Source: Scylla paramamosain
Lineage: Eukaryota > Arthropoda > Malacostraca > Decapoda > Portunidae
Assembly (NCBI RefSeq): GCF_035594125.1
Contig: NC_087181.1
Location: 7,240,840 to 7,304,839 of the forward strand
Reading direction: 5' to 3'
DNA: 64,000 nt
The notes below the pieces were generated by a model. The model saw only the letters and a program-made list of their open reading frames with translations. It ran no database searches and was not told where the DNA came from. The translations under genes were made by a program, and so were the position numbers. The stretch's first letter is position 1; each line of letters begins with the position of its first letter. Positions 37,508-49,800 of the stretch are shown here, piece by piece.

Positions 37508-38440
37508 TGTCATAAGTACCGAGATGCCAAAATTCTGCCAAAATTCAGGGAATTTCAAAATTATCAAAAAAGTTAATTATAGCTTTTTCTCGGATTGTTA
37601 TTTACCAAACCCTAAAGTGCAGGCAAAGCCACCTATATGAGGAAATTAAATGACTTTACCAGAAACCTGTTTTTCAGTGTTTTTTCAGCATGTTAGGCAC
37701 CAGACCGATAAATAATATGGAAGTCAGTCAATATGTGAATACAAAACAAAATTACTGAAAACGTGTCTTTTCAGTGTTTACGTAGAAAAACGCTAAAGCG
37801 GATCCAAACCAACCTATATGAAGAAATAGAATAACATTACCAAAATTATATATTTTGAGTGTTTTTGAGCTTGTTACCTACAAAAAAATGCAAAAATGAA
37901 TGTAAAGCACTCTATATTAGGAATCAAAAGGACATTACGAAAAACGTGTATAATGAGTGTTTTATAGTTTTAAAAGAACCAGAAGGCAATAAACGCAAAA
38001 ACTCGTGTATATAGAGAAATTTCTTACATACCGAAATGATAAAATGCATGAATAACACTTTTAATCGATAAACAGAACTACCTTACCAAATTTTGTATTT
38101 TGAGTGTTTTTTACATTCTTAGTTACGAAAATGCCAAATCACATGCGAAACTACCTTCATGTGGGAAAAAAAAAAATATGACATTACCAAAAAAGTGTTT
38201 TTTGTGTGTTTTTGAGCGTGATATGCAACAAAGCACTAAAAAGCAGAACACTCATATTACATGGCAATAAAACCAACTTTTACGAAGAACTTGCCTTTAA
38301 GTGTTTTTTTTAACTCCTTAGATACTAAATCGCTAAAACACATGCAAAACACACTTTATAGAGAAACAGAATAAAATTACCAAAAACATATATTTTGAGT
38401 GTTTTTGATCATGTAACCTATAAAAACAAGCTAAAAAAAA
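37508..38440 (+). repeat. Last HOR unit of array A, ends in M10
   Basis: Linker, M2 to M9 and the start of M10 (TCATGTAACCTATAAAAAC). Within about 30 bp of A-rich sequence (38,430-38,460) the orientation flips and HOR order is lost. Confidence 0.82.
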
Positions 38441-39763
38441 AAGAAAAAAAAACACATTTTTGCTGTTTTTTTCCCAATAAAAAGTGTTTTGGACGCGATA
38501 TAGCGTTTTGGTACGTAAGAAACTAAAAAAAAAAAACACTCAAAAGACATGTTTTTCATAATGTTTTGTTTTCAAATATAGATTGTTTTCCATGCTCTTT
38601 ATCGTTTGTTGCCTAATATGCTAAAAAAAACACCCATGTAACATGTTTCTGGTGGTGTCGTTTCTTTAACCCAAATAAGTTGCTTTGCATGCATTTTGGA
38701 GTTTTGCTAACTAGCTGTAAAACACTTATAACACAGGTTTGGTAATCTTGTTCTGTTTCTCCATGAAGGATGTTTTGCATGCATTTTAGCGTTTTGATAC
38801 GTAAGAAGAAAAACACTCAAACGACACGTTTTTTACAATGTTGTTTGTTTTCCCCAAATAGGGTGATTTGCATCCACTTTAGCGTTTTGGTAAAAATAAG
38901 CTAGAAAATACTCAGGTTTCCTGTAATGTCATTTCGTTACCCCAAATAGAGTGCTTTACGTTTTTTTTTTTGGCGTTTTAGTTCCTAAAAAGCTGGATAA
39001 CACTCAAAATACACATTTTTGGTAATGTTCTATTTCTCCATAAAAAAAAAAAGCGCTTTGCATGCGTTATAGCGATTTGGTACGCAAGAAGTCGTAAAAC
39101 ACTCAATAGACAAGTTTTAGTAATGTTCTTTTCTTTTCCCATAAAGGATGTTTTGCATGCACTTTGGTGCTTTTGTACCTAACAAGCTCAAAAAACTTTT
39201 AATACACGTTTTTGGTTAATGTTGTTCATTTTTTTCTTCATGTAGAGCTTCTTCATGTATGTATTTTGGCGTTTTCGTACCTAACATGAGGAAAAACACT
39301 CATAGTACACGTACATTACATAGTACATTACAACATAGGTAATGTTGTTCTGCTTCTTTATATATGGTTCTTTGAATGCATTTTCGAGTTTTAGTATCTA
39401 ATATGTGGAAAAACCCTCATAATACAAGTTTTTCATAATGTTACTCCGTTTCTCCATATAGAGTGTTATTCACGTATTTTAGCATTTTATTGCATAAGAA
39501 GTTGAAAAGACATAACATTTCTGTTAAAATCGTTTCTTTTCCCAATATCTGGTAATTTGCATGCATTTTGGTGTTTTGGTACCTAACAAGCTCAAAAACA
39601 CTTAAAAGAAATATTTTTTGCTGATGTTTTTGTTTCTCCATAAACGGTGTTTTGGATGCGTTTTAGCAGTTTGGTGCGTAAGAAGCACTCAAATGACACG
39701 TTTTTAATCAAGCATTTTTATTTTTCCATATAGAGTGTTTTCCACGATTTTTTTTTTGATGCC

Positions 39764-39764
39764 T

Positions 39765-39797
<33 letters not shown>
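39764..39797. repeat. (TAA)n microsatellite
   Basis: About ten AAT/TAA triplets in a row inside a minus-oriented monomer. Confidence 0.9.
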
Positions 39798-39801
<4 letters not shown>

Positions 39802-40736
39802 GCACATTTCTGGTAATGTTATTTTCTTACCCCAAATAAGGTGATTTGCATGCATTTTCGGGTTTTGCTTCTTAACTTTGTGGAAAAAATAAAAAACTCA
39901 TGATTTTGTTAATGTTGTTCTGTTTTTCCATAATTAGTGTTTTCCACGCGTTGTAACGTTTTGGTACATAAGAAGCAGAAAACACACAAAAGAAGTTTTT
40001 TTTATAATGTTTGGTTGTTCCAAATACGACATGCACTTTAGTGTTTTGTTAAGTAACAAGCACAAAAATAATAATATCTTTTCATTTCCCATTATCATTT
40101 AATTTGCATGCATTTTGGCGTTTTAGTACCTAACAAGTTCAAAAACACTCAAAATACCAGTTTTTGGTATTGATGTTCTGTTTTCCCATTGAGTTTTTGA
40201 GCGTTTTAGCGATTTGGTACGTAATAAGCTCAAAACACTCAAAAGGCACGTTTTTGATAATGTTGGTTTCTTTTCTTTTCCGGTAATATAAGTTTTATAT
40301 TCTTTTTACCCTTTTGATGTCTAATATGCAAAAAAAAATAAAAGAACTCAAATGGGGCGTTTCAGGTAATGTCGTTTCATTACACAAAGTAGGATGTTTT
40401 GCATGTATTTTGTCGTTTTGGTACCTAATAAGCTGAAAAAACACTCAAAACACACGTTATTTGTCAATAAAGACGTTTTGCATGCGTTTTAGAGTTTTCG
40501 TACGTAAGAAAATGAGTAAAAAAAAATATTCATAAGAGTTTTCGGTAAAGTTCTTTTCTTTTTCAATACAGATTATTTTGCATGCAGTTTGGCGTTTTGG
40601 TACCTGACAACCTTAAAAAGAGTACATGTTTTTTTGGTAATATTTTTTTTGTTTTTTGGTAATATTCTTCTGTTTCTTCATATAAGGTACTTTGTATGTA
40701 TTTTGGAGCTTTAATATTTAACATCGGGAAAAAAAA

Positions 40737-41305
40737 ATCTCATAATAAATGTTTTTCGTAATGTTGTGTTTCTCGATATTGACTGTTGTTCATGTATTTT
40801 AGGATTTTGGTAAAAAAGAAGCCTAAAAAAAAGCAACAATAATAATACACTTTTCTGTTAATATCTTTTCGTTTCCCGAAGTTGGGTAGTGTTTTCTTTT
40901 TCCATATAGAGTGTTTTCCATACTTTCTAACGCTTAGATTAAAAATATACTGAAAAACACCCAAATGACACGTTTGTGGTGATGTTCCGTTATCCCAAAC
41001 AGGGTGGTTTGCATGCATTTTTTGGTTTTGCTATATAACAAGATGAAAAACACTTAAAACACACGTTTTTAATAATGTCGTCCTGTTTCTTCATATATGT
41101 TTTATATGCGTTTTGCCGATTTGGTATGTAACATAGGGATGAACACTCATAATACACATTTTTGGCAATGTTGTTCTGTTTCTTAATGCAGACTGGTATT
41201 CACAAGTTTTAGCCTTTTGGCACATAAGAAGCTGAAAAAAGCTCATAATACTTGTTTTCGTTAATATCGTTTAATTTCTAAATATCATGTGATTTGCATG
41301 CATTT
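40737..41305 (-). repeat. Inverted duplication, arm 1
   Basis: Reverse complement of this segment matches 45,210-45,780 nearly base for base across about six monomers. Shared diagnostic words include CAAATCACATGATATTT, GGCTAAAACTTGTGAATACC and GTCAATATCGAGAAACACAA (as read on the minus strand here). The two arms are about 3.9 kb apart. Confidence 0.88.
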
Positions 41306-42296
41306 TTGCATGCATATTCAAAACACCCGTTATTGGTTATGCTATTCTGTTTCTCCATAAAGGGTATTTTGCAAACGTTTTAGGGTTTTGGTGCATTAGA
41401 AGCTCAAAAAAAAAAAAAAATCAAGACACATTTTGATAATGTTTTGTTTTCCCATGTATAGTATTTTCTATGCTTTTTTAGCGTTTTTGTGCCTAATATG
41501 GTCAAAAACACCCATATGACACGTTTTTGGTAATATCGTCTCGTTGTCCAAATTAGCGTGCTTTGCAAGCATTTTAGCGTTTTGATCCTAATAAGCTGGG
41601 AAACACTCGAAACATACGTCTTTGGTAAAGCTGTTCTGTTTCTCCATGATCGATGTTTTACATACGTTTTTGTACCTAAGAAGCTGAAAGCATTAAAAAC
41701 ACACGTTTTAGGTAATGTTTTATTTCTTTTCCCATATAGGATGCTTTGCATGCACTTTGACGTTTTGGTACCTAAAAAATTCGAAAACACTTATACGTTT
41801 TTGGTAAGGTTGTTGTAATTCTTTTTATAGGGTGCATTGTTTGCATTTTGGCGTTTTGGAATAACTGGAAAAACTCTCATAATACACGTTTTATGTAATG
41901 CTGCTTCTCCATATAGAGTGTTTTGGGGTTTTGGTATCATAATACACATTTCTGTTAGAATCGTTTCGTTTCCTCATATCGGGCCCTTTGCATGGATTTT
42001 GGCGTTTTGTTATCTAAGAGCCTCAAAACAATTAAAACACACATTTTTTGCTAATGTTGCATTAATGCATTTTAGCGTTTGATGGTTAATACGCTCAAAA
42101 ACACCTCAATTACACGTTGTTACCCCAAATAGAGTGGTTTGCATGCATATTAACGTGTTGTTATTTAATAAGCTGAAAAATCTCAAAGTACACGCTTTTG
42201 TAAAAAAAAAAAAAAATTCCTCATAAAGGATGTTTTGAATGCGTTTTAGCGCTTTAGTACGTAAGATAAAAACAAAACAAAAAACACTCAAAAACA

Positions 42297-42300
42297 TGTT

Positions 42301-42329
<29 letters not shown>
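42297..42329. repeat. (TTTA)n microsatellite
   Basis: About seven ATTT/TTTA tetramers between two minus-oriented monomers. Confidence 0.88.
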
Positions 42330-42332
<3 letters not shown>

Positions 42333-43473
42333 TATAAGGTGCTTTGCATATAAAAACACTGAAAAGACACCTTTTTAGCAATGCTGTTCTCTTTTCCCAT
42401 ATAAAATGCCTTGCATGAACAGTTGCGTTTTCGTACCTAAGAAAATAACACGTTTTTCGTAAGGTTTTTCTGTTTCTCCCTGTAGATTACTATTCATATG
42501 TTTTATCGGTTTGTTACCTAAGAAGGTGGAAAACACTCATAAAACAAAATTCTGTTAATATCGTTTCGTTTCCCCACATCGGGACATTTGCATGCATTTT
42601 TGCGTTTTGGTACCTATTAAGCTGGAAAACACTTATGTTATGGGTAAAGTTTCCCCATAAAGGATTTTTTGCCCGCGTTTTATTGTTTTGGTATGTACTC
42701 GTAAGAAGGTGAAAAATACTCAAAAGTCACGTTTTCTTTTTCCCATATAGTGTTTTATATACTATTCTGCGTTTTGTTGCCTAATACGCTCAAAAACACC
42801 CAAATGACACGTTTCCGGTAAAGTCCTTTCGTTACCCCAAATAGGGTGTTTTGCAAGCATTTTGGAGTTTTGGTAAATACCAAGCAAGAAAAAACTCGAA
42901 ACACATGTTTTTTGGTCATTTTGTTCTGATTCTCCATAAAGGGTGTTTTCCATGCGTTTTAGCGTTTTGGTACGTAAGAAGCTAAAAAGGAAAAAAAAAC
43001 AAACACTGATAAGACACGTTTTTGGCAATGGTCTCTTCTTTTCCCATATCGGGTGCTTTGCATGCACTTTGGAATTTGTGGTACCTAACAAGATCAAAAA
43101 CATTCATGATACACGTATTTGATCATCTTTTTTTTTTTTTTCATAGAGTTCTTTGCATGTATTTCGTCGTTTTGGTACGCAATAGGGGGGAAAACTCATA
43201 ATAAACGTTTTTTGGTATTGTTATTTGGTTTCCCCATATAGACTCATATTCACAAGTTTTAGCCTTTTGGCACATAAGAAGCTGAATAAAGCTTCTAGCG
43301 TTCTAGCGTTTTGCTACATAAGCTGTAAAACAATCATAAAACACTTTTGTGTTAATATCGTTTCGCTTCCCAATATCAGTTAATTTGCATGCATTTTGGC
43401 GTTGTGTTACCTAACAAGCTCAAAATTTTCAAAACTTCCATTTTTAGTAATGTAATTCTTTTTCCTCATACAG

Positions 43474-43562
43474 GGTATTTTGCACGCGTTTTAACTCTTT
43501 GGTACTTAAGAGGCTCAAAAAGCCTCTTACGTACCAAAAAGTTAAAACGCGTGCAAAATACC
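43474..43562. repeat. 42-bp foldback palindrome with 5-nt loop
   Basis: Arms 43,474-43,515 and 43,521-43,562 are reverse complements except at two positions, around the loop CAAAA. The right arm is a + oriented monomer tip embedded in minus-oriented monomers, which resume within about 40 bp. Confidence 0.92.
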
Positions 43563-45107
43563 TCAAAAGACACTTAAAAGACAATTTTATAATAATGCCC
43601 TTTAGCGTTTTGGTACCTAACAACCTCAAAAATACTCAATACACATTTTTGGTAATGTTGCTTTGTTTCTTCATATAGGGTGCTTTGTAAGCATTTTTGC
43701 ATTTTGGTACCTAATATGAGGAAAAACACTCATAATAAAAGTTTTGGTAATATTCTATTTCTCTATATAGAGTGCTATTCTCGTGTTTAAGCGTGTTGGT
43801 ACATAAAAATCTGAAAAAACACTCATAATAGAAGTTTCTGTTGATATCGTTTTGTTTCCCAATGTCCGGTGATTTTCATGCATTTTGGTGTTTTGTTACC
43901 TAACATGCTCTAAAAAATCTCAAAGTACACTTTTTTGCTAATGTTTTTCTGTTTCTCCATGAAGAGTGTTTTGTATGCGTTTCAGTGTTTTGGTAAGTAA
44001 GAAGCTGAGAGATACTCAAAACACAAATTTTTTGTAATGTTTGCTTTTCCCATACAGGATGCTCTGCATGCACTTTAGCATTTTGATATCTAACAAGCTC
44101 AAAATTATTGTTAGTACACATTTTTGGTAATGTTGTTCTTCATATAGGGTGCTATGCATGAACTTTACCGTTTTGGTACCTTACAAACTCAAAAATATTC
44201 ATAATACACGTTATTGGTGATATTGTTCTGTTTTTCCATATATTGTGCTATTCACGTATTTTAGCATTTTCTTACCAATGAAGTTCAAAAACACTTATAA
44301 TACATATTTATGTAATATCGTTTCGTTTCTCAGTATGTATTGCATGTATTTTGGCGTTCTCGTAACTAACAAGCTCAAAACTTTTAATACACCCGTTTTT
44401 GGTAATGCTGTTCTGTTTCTTCATAAATGGTGTTATTCATGCGTTTTAGCACGTTTGGTACGTAAGAAACTCAAAAAAGTTTCAAAAGACACATTTTTAA
44501 TAATGTTCTCTTCTTTTTCCAAATGGAGTGTTCTCCAAGGATTTAATCTAATATGCTCAAAACTCCCAAATAACACGTTTCTGTTAAAGTCATTCCGTTA
44601 CCTGATTGAGGGTGTTTTGCATGCTTATTGGTGTTTTGTTACCTAAGGAGCTTAGAAACTCTAAAAATACATGTTTTTGGTAATGTTCTTTTTCTCCATA
44701 AAGGTTATTTTCCATGCGTTTTAGCGTTTTGTTACGTAAGGTACTAAAAACAAAACATTCAAAATTGACGTTTTTAATAAAGTTGTTTTCCTCCGATATA
44801 GGGTACTTTGCATGCAGTTTGGCGATTTAATACCTTTGAAGGCAACCCCCGAAAAAAAGACGTTTATAATAATGTTGTATTCTTTTCCCATAGAAGGTGT
44901 CTTGCATTCACTTTGGGATTTTGGTACCTAACAAGTAAAAAGAAAAAAAAATGTACCTTTACCATTTTGGTGTTTTGGTCCCTAAGAAGCTCAAAACACT
45001 TAAAATCCACGTTTTTGGCAATATTGTTATGTATCTCAATATACAGTGAACGCGTTTTAGCATTTTGGTACGTAAGAAGCTAAAAAAAAAAAACACCCAA
45101 ATGACAT

Positions 45108-45172
45108 GTTTCTGGTAATGTCGTTCCGTTACCCGATAGACGGTGTTTTACATCAATTTTCGCATTTTAATA
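45108..45172 (-). repeat. Direct repeat flanking the inverted duplicate, left copy
   Basis: A segment starting TTTCTGGTAATGTCGTTC and containing TTTTCGCATTTTAATA is repeated in the same orientation at 45,788-45,852, immediately on the other side of the inverted arm. Confidence 0.82.
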
Positions 45173-45179
45173 TCTTTAA

Positions 45180-45780
45180 TACATTGAGCTTGTTAGGTAC
45201 CAAGATGTAAAAATCTATGCAAATCACATGATATTTGGAAATTAAAGGATATTAACGAAAACGTGTATTATGAGCTTTTTTCAGCTTCTTATGTACCAAA
45301 AGGCTAAAACTTGTGAATACCAGTCTGCACTGAGAAACGGAACAACATTATCAAAAATGTGTATTATGAGTGTTTATCCCCATGTTAGATACCAAATCGG
45401 CAAAACGCATATAAATCATATATGAAGAAACAGAATGACATTACTAAAAACGTGTGTTTTAAATGTTTTTCATCTTGTTATATGGCAAAACCAAAAAAAT
45501 GCAGGCAAACTACCCTGTTTGGGATAACGGAACAACATTACCACAAACTTGTCATTTGGGTGTTTTTCAGTATATTAGTAATCAAAGCGCTAGAAAGTAT
45601 GGAAAACACTCTATATGGGAGAACAAAACCTTACCTAACTTTGGGAAACGAAAAGATATTAACAGAAAAGTGTATTATTAATGTTTTTTTTTTTAGCTTC
45701 TTTTTTTTACCAAAATCCTAAAATACATGAACAGCAGTCAATATCGAGAAACACAACATTACCAAAAACGTATATTATGA
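45180..45780 (+). repeat. Inverted duplication, arm 2
   Basis: Plus-oriented monomers inside a minus-oriented block; they match the reverse complement of 40,737-41,305. Both ends coincide with orientation switches, so the segment looks inserted as one piece. Confidence 0.88.
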
Positions 45781-45787
45781 AAAAATT

Positions 45788-45948
45788 TTTCTGGTAATGT
45801 CGTTCTGTTACCCCATAGATGGTGTTTTGCATCCATTTTCGCATTTTAATACCTAAGAATCTGAAAAGAAAAACACTCAATATACACGTTTTTTTTTTGG
45901 CAATGATGTTCTGTTTTCCATAATTGGTGTTTTGCATGAGTTTTAGTA
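45788..45948 (-). repeat. Minus-oriented monomers with right copy of flanking direct repeat
   Basis: The first ~65 bp repeat 45,108-45,172 with a few differences. One further monomer then runs into the poly-T end of the retrotransposon relic. Confidence 0.82.
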
Positions 45949-46868
45949 TTTTTTTTCTTTTTTATGTAGGAAGACACTGGCCAAGGGCAACAAAAATCTA
46001 ATAAAAAAAAAAATGCCCACTGAAATGCCAGTCCCATAAAAGAGTCAAAGCAGTGGTCAAAAATTGATGAATAAGTGTCTTGAAACCTTCTTCTTGAAGG
46101 AATTCAAGTCATAGGAAGGTGGAAATACAAAAGCAGACAGGGAGTTCCAGAGTTTACCAGAGAAAGGGATGACTGATTGGGAATACTGGTTAACTCTTGC
46201 GTTAGAGAGGTGGACAGAATAGGAGTGAGAGAAAGAAGAAAGTCTTGTGCAGGGAGGCCGCGGAAGGAGGGGAGGCATGCAGTTAGCAAGATCGGAAGAG
46301 CAGTTAGCATGAAAATAGCGGTAGAAGACAGCTAGCTATGCAACATTGCGGTGGTGAGAGAGAGGCTGAAGAGAGTCAGTTAGAGGAGAGGAGTTGATGA
46401 GACGAAAAGCTTTTGATTCCACCCTGTCTAGAAGAGCAGTATGAGTGGAACCCCCCCCAGACATGTGAAGCATACTCCATACATGGACGGATAAGGCCTT
46501 TGTACAGAGTTAGCAGCTGGAGGGGGGGGTGAGAAAAACTGGCGGAGACGTTTCAGAACATCTAACTTCATAGAAGATGTTTTAGCTAGAGATGAGATGT
46601 GAAGTTTCCAGTTCAGATTATAAGTAAAGGACAGACCGAGGATGTTGAGTGTAGAAGAGGGGGACAGTTGAGTGTCATTGAAGAAGAGAGGATAGTTGTC
46701 TGGAAGATTGTGTCGAGTTGATAGATGGAGGAATTGAGTTTTTGAGGCATTGAACAATACCAAGTTTGTTCTGCCCCAATCAGAAATTTTAGAAAGATCA
46801 GAAGTCAAGCATTCTGTGGCTTCCCTGCGTGATATGTTTTCCTCCTGAAGGGTTGGACGTCTATGAAA
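45949..46868 (-). mobile_element. 5'-truncated non-LTR retrotransposon (LINE) relic, inverted
   Basis: A 920 bp segment of clearly different base composition interrupts the satellite. On the minus strand it encodes the end of a reverse transcriptase, then a 3' untranslated stretch, then a poly-A-like tail (T-rich at 45,949-45,964 on +). A 5' truncation with an A-rich 3' end is typical of LINE insertion by target-primed reverse transcription. I see no clear target-site duplication. Satellite orientation is minus to its left and plus to its right. Similar C-terminal wording is, from memory, common in decapod Jockey-like elements; the clade is not certain. Confidence 0.85.
46040..46865 (-). pseudogene. 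Reverse transcriptase C-terminal fragment, broken
   Basis: Minus-strand reading gives a region just after the catalytic site through the thumb and C-terminal domain. Recognisable pieces are SDLSKISDWG (about 46,780-46,810), FNASKTQFLHLSTRHN (about 46,700-46,755), NILGLSFTYNLNWKLHIS (about 46,590-46,645) and NARVNQYSQS (about 46,180-46,210). The catalytic YADD motif lies upstream of the truncation and is absent. The frame is lost at two homopolymers, a G-run near 46,521-46,528 and a C-run near 46,450-46,457, and there is an in-frame TAG at 46,336-46,338. It cannot make a working enzyme. Such fragments normally belong to an ORF2 protein that copies element RNA into the genome. Confidence 0.85.
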
Positions 46869-49800
46869 AGACGTGGAAAAGTGCAGAAAAATTACCAAAA
46901 AGTGTATGATTAGAGTGTTTCCTACCTTGTCATGTACAAAAACACCAAAATCCATGCAAAAGACCCTATTTGAGGAAACGAAACGATATTAACAGGAATT
47001 AGTGCTTTTTAGCTTCTTAGATAATAAAATGCTAAAACACACGAATAGCACCCTGTATGAAAAAACAAAACATTATCAAAAAACTTTTATATTGTATCTT
47101 TTAAAACTTGTTACATACCAAAATTCAATGAGAGGCATATGGGAAAAGTGTCTTCTGAGTGTTTTTGAGCTTTTTAGGTACCAAATCGCCAAAGTGTTTG
47201 CTTAAGTACCCTATATGGGAAAAGAAGACAACATTATTAAAAACGTGTCTTTTGAGTTTTTTTTTCAGTTTCTTTCATACCAAAACTCTAAAACGCATTC
47301 CAAACACACTTTATTAAGGAAAATAATAACATTACCCCAAACGTGCATTTTGAGAGTTTTTGATCTTAATAGGTACCAAAATGTCAAAATATATGTAAAA
47401 CATCATATTTCACCATACACATTACCATAAACATGTTTTTATTTTATGCGTAATAGGCACTAAAACGAAAAAAAAAAGCATTTAAAACACCCTACTTGGG
47501 AAATCAAACAATATTATAAAAAAAAAAAAAACAGGTCTTGTATGTGTTTCTGAGCTTCTTACATAAGAGCTTCCTATATAAGACCCCAGAAGGCATGCAA
47601 GGTATTTTATATAGGGAAAGGAAAGGATTTTAACAAAAACGTGTTATTTTGTGTTTTTTGAGCACATTATGCTCCAAAACGCTAAAAAGAATGTAAAATA
47701 TTATATATGGGGGAAAATAACTATGAAAAACGTGTCTTTTGAGTGTTTTTGATCTTCTTACGTACTTAATAGCTAAAACGTGACTGAAACGATTTCTATA
47801 TAGAAACAGAACAACATTAGCAAAAAGGGTGTTTTGAAAGTTTTTGAGCTTTTAGGTAAAAAAAAAAAAAAACGCCAAAATGCATGCAAAGAACACGCGG
47901 GATATGGGGAAACGAAATTATATTAAAAGAAAAAGTGTATTATGAGTATTTTTTTTAGCCTCTTACGTACCAAAATGCTAAATCACATGAAGAGATCTCT
48001 ATATGGAGAAAAAGAACGAGTATTTATACTGTTTGTCCTCATGTTAGGTACAAAAACGTTAACATACATACAAAGCAGCCTATATAAAGAAACATACCAA
48101 TATTACCAAAAAATTTGTATTATGGGTATTTTTGAGAAAAAAAAAAAGGAAAAAAAAGTTACTCTTTTGAGTGTTTTGAGCTTCTTACGTACCAAACGCT
48201 AAAACACATGCAAAACAGCTTTTATATAGAAACAGGACAACACTGTTTTTGAACTTCCTAGTTACCAAAACGCCAAAATACATGCAAATCACCGTCAATG
48301 GGGTAACAAAACAGCTTTACGTGAAATCTGTCATTTGGGTGTTTTTGTTTAAAAGAATGGAAAACACGCTAAATAGGGAAACAAAACATTATCAGAAACG
48401 TGTCTTTTGTTTTTAAGATTATGGACCAAAATGTTAAAATGCGTTCAAAACACCCTTTATTTAGAAACAGAGCAAAATTAGCAAAAAAAAAACTGCGTTT
48501 TATGTGATTTTGAATTTGTTAGGTACCAAAAAAAAAAAAAAAGCCAAAGCAAAGTACCCGATATGGGGAAATGAAACGATATTGACAGAAAATTGTGTTA
48601 TGAATCTTTTCCAGTCTCTTACGTACTAAACCTCTAAAACACGTGAAGAGCACTCTATATCGAGAAGCAAGAACTTTACCAAAAACGTGTTTTATGAGAT
48701 TTTTTCCAAATGTTAGGCAACAAAACGCCAAAATGCAGACAAAGCATCTGGCATTAAGAAACGTATTATCAAAAACGTGTCTTTTGAGTGTTTATGAGCT
48801 TCTTACGTACGAAATCGGTAACACGCGTGCAAAACACCTTTTATGGAGAAACAGAGAGAAAAAAAAAATAGGTTTTGATTTTTTTCTCTTAGCTTTTTAG
48901 TAAAAGATCGAAACGCATGCAAAGAACTTGATATGAGTAAATGAAATATCATTAACGGAAACGTGTATTATGAGTCTTTTTCAGCTTCTTGGGTAACAAA
49001 ACGCTAAAACAAGCGTATAGTACTCTATGCGGAGAAACAACATTACCAAAAAGCGTGTATATCGAGTGTGTTTTTTTTTTTTTTTAACTTGTTAGGTACT
49101 CAAACGTCCAAGAGCATGAGAGGCACCTTAAATGGGAAAAGAAAACAAGATCACCAATAACGTTTCTTTTGGATGTTTATCAGCTACTGACAAACCAAAA
49201 CGCTAAAACGCATACAAAACGCCCTTTATTGAGAAACAGAACAACATTACCAAAAAACGTGTGCTTTGAGTGTTTTCCAGCTTGTTATAATCAAAATTTT
49301 CAAAATATATGTAAAGCACCCTATTTCGGGCAACGAAACGACATTCCCGGAAACGTGTTGTTTTGTTACTTTTAAGCATAGTAGGCACCTAACGCTAGAA
49401 AAAAAAAGACATGGAAAATACTCTATATAGGAAAACAAAACAACTTTATCAAAAAACTTTTTTTGTGTGTTTTGAGCTTATTACTTACCGAAACTCTAAA
49501 ATGCGTCGAAACCACCCTTTATTAAAGAAACAGAAGAACGTTAGGAAAAAGGTGTGTTTTGATTTTTTTTCTTGAGCTTATTAGGTGATAAAACGCCAAA
49601 ATTCATGCAAAATACCTTATATAGGGAAACGAAACGATATTAACGATATTCCCCATGTCAGGTACCAAAACGACAAAATACATACAAAGAACCCTAAATG
49701 AAGAAACAGAACAACATTACCAATATCGTGTGTTATGAAAATTTTGGAGCTTGTTAGGTACCAAAATGACAAAGTGCAAGCAAAGCACCCTATATGGGAA

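Larger units (their letters stand above)
1..38440 (+). repeat. Satellite array A, ~1.1 kb higher-order repeat of ~96 bp monomers
   Basis: Monomers of about 95-97 bp run head to tail in + orientation. They do not simply repeat: a fixed series of distinguishable types recurs about every 1.1 kb. Diagnostic words include GAGCATGTTAGGCACC or CAGCATGTTAGGCACC (M3), TTTTACGTAGAAAAACGC (M4), CTTGTTACCTACAAAAAA (M5), TTTATAGTTTCACAAGAACC (M6), CACATTCTTAGTTACC (M7), GGCAATAAAGCACTAAAAAG (M8), GAGCTCCTTACATACC (M9), GATCATGTTACCTATAAAAA (M10) and AAGTTCCTTAAGTACC (M11). An AT-rich linker with CATAGGTACCGAGATGCC then follows. Inverted segments at 1.7, 6.3, 16.9, 18.2, 24.5 and 31.9 kb interrupt the + orientation. 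No gene is visible. Confidence 0.9.
38465..45175 (-). repeat. Minus-oriented monomeric satellite block
   Basis: About 70 monomers read on the minus strand (TTTTAGCGTTTTGGTAC words on +). It contains AT microsatellites and a foldback at 43.5 kb. The segment 40,737-41,305 is the source or partner of the inverted duplicate at 45.2 kb. No gene is seen. Confidence 0.85.

Noticed and set aside
1..38440. CRISPR array
   Set aside because: Regular spacing is present, but there are no unique spacers: the whole unit is related, and the context is eukaryotic satellite with LINE relics.
38850..39560. Octamer ATTTGCAT as a transcription factor site
   Set aside because: It arises by chance from the GCATGCAAA box in some monomers and has no promoter context.
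38465..45175. CENP-B box in the monomer (TTCG...CGGG)
   Set aside because: Minus-oriented monomers show TTTCGTTTCCC and sometimes ATCGGG, but the spacing between the two halves is about four bases too long and the order is not conserved.
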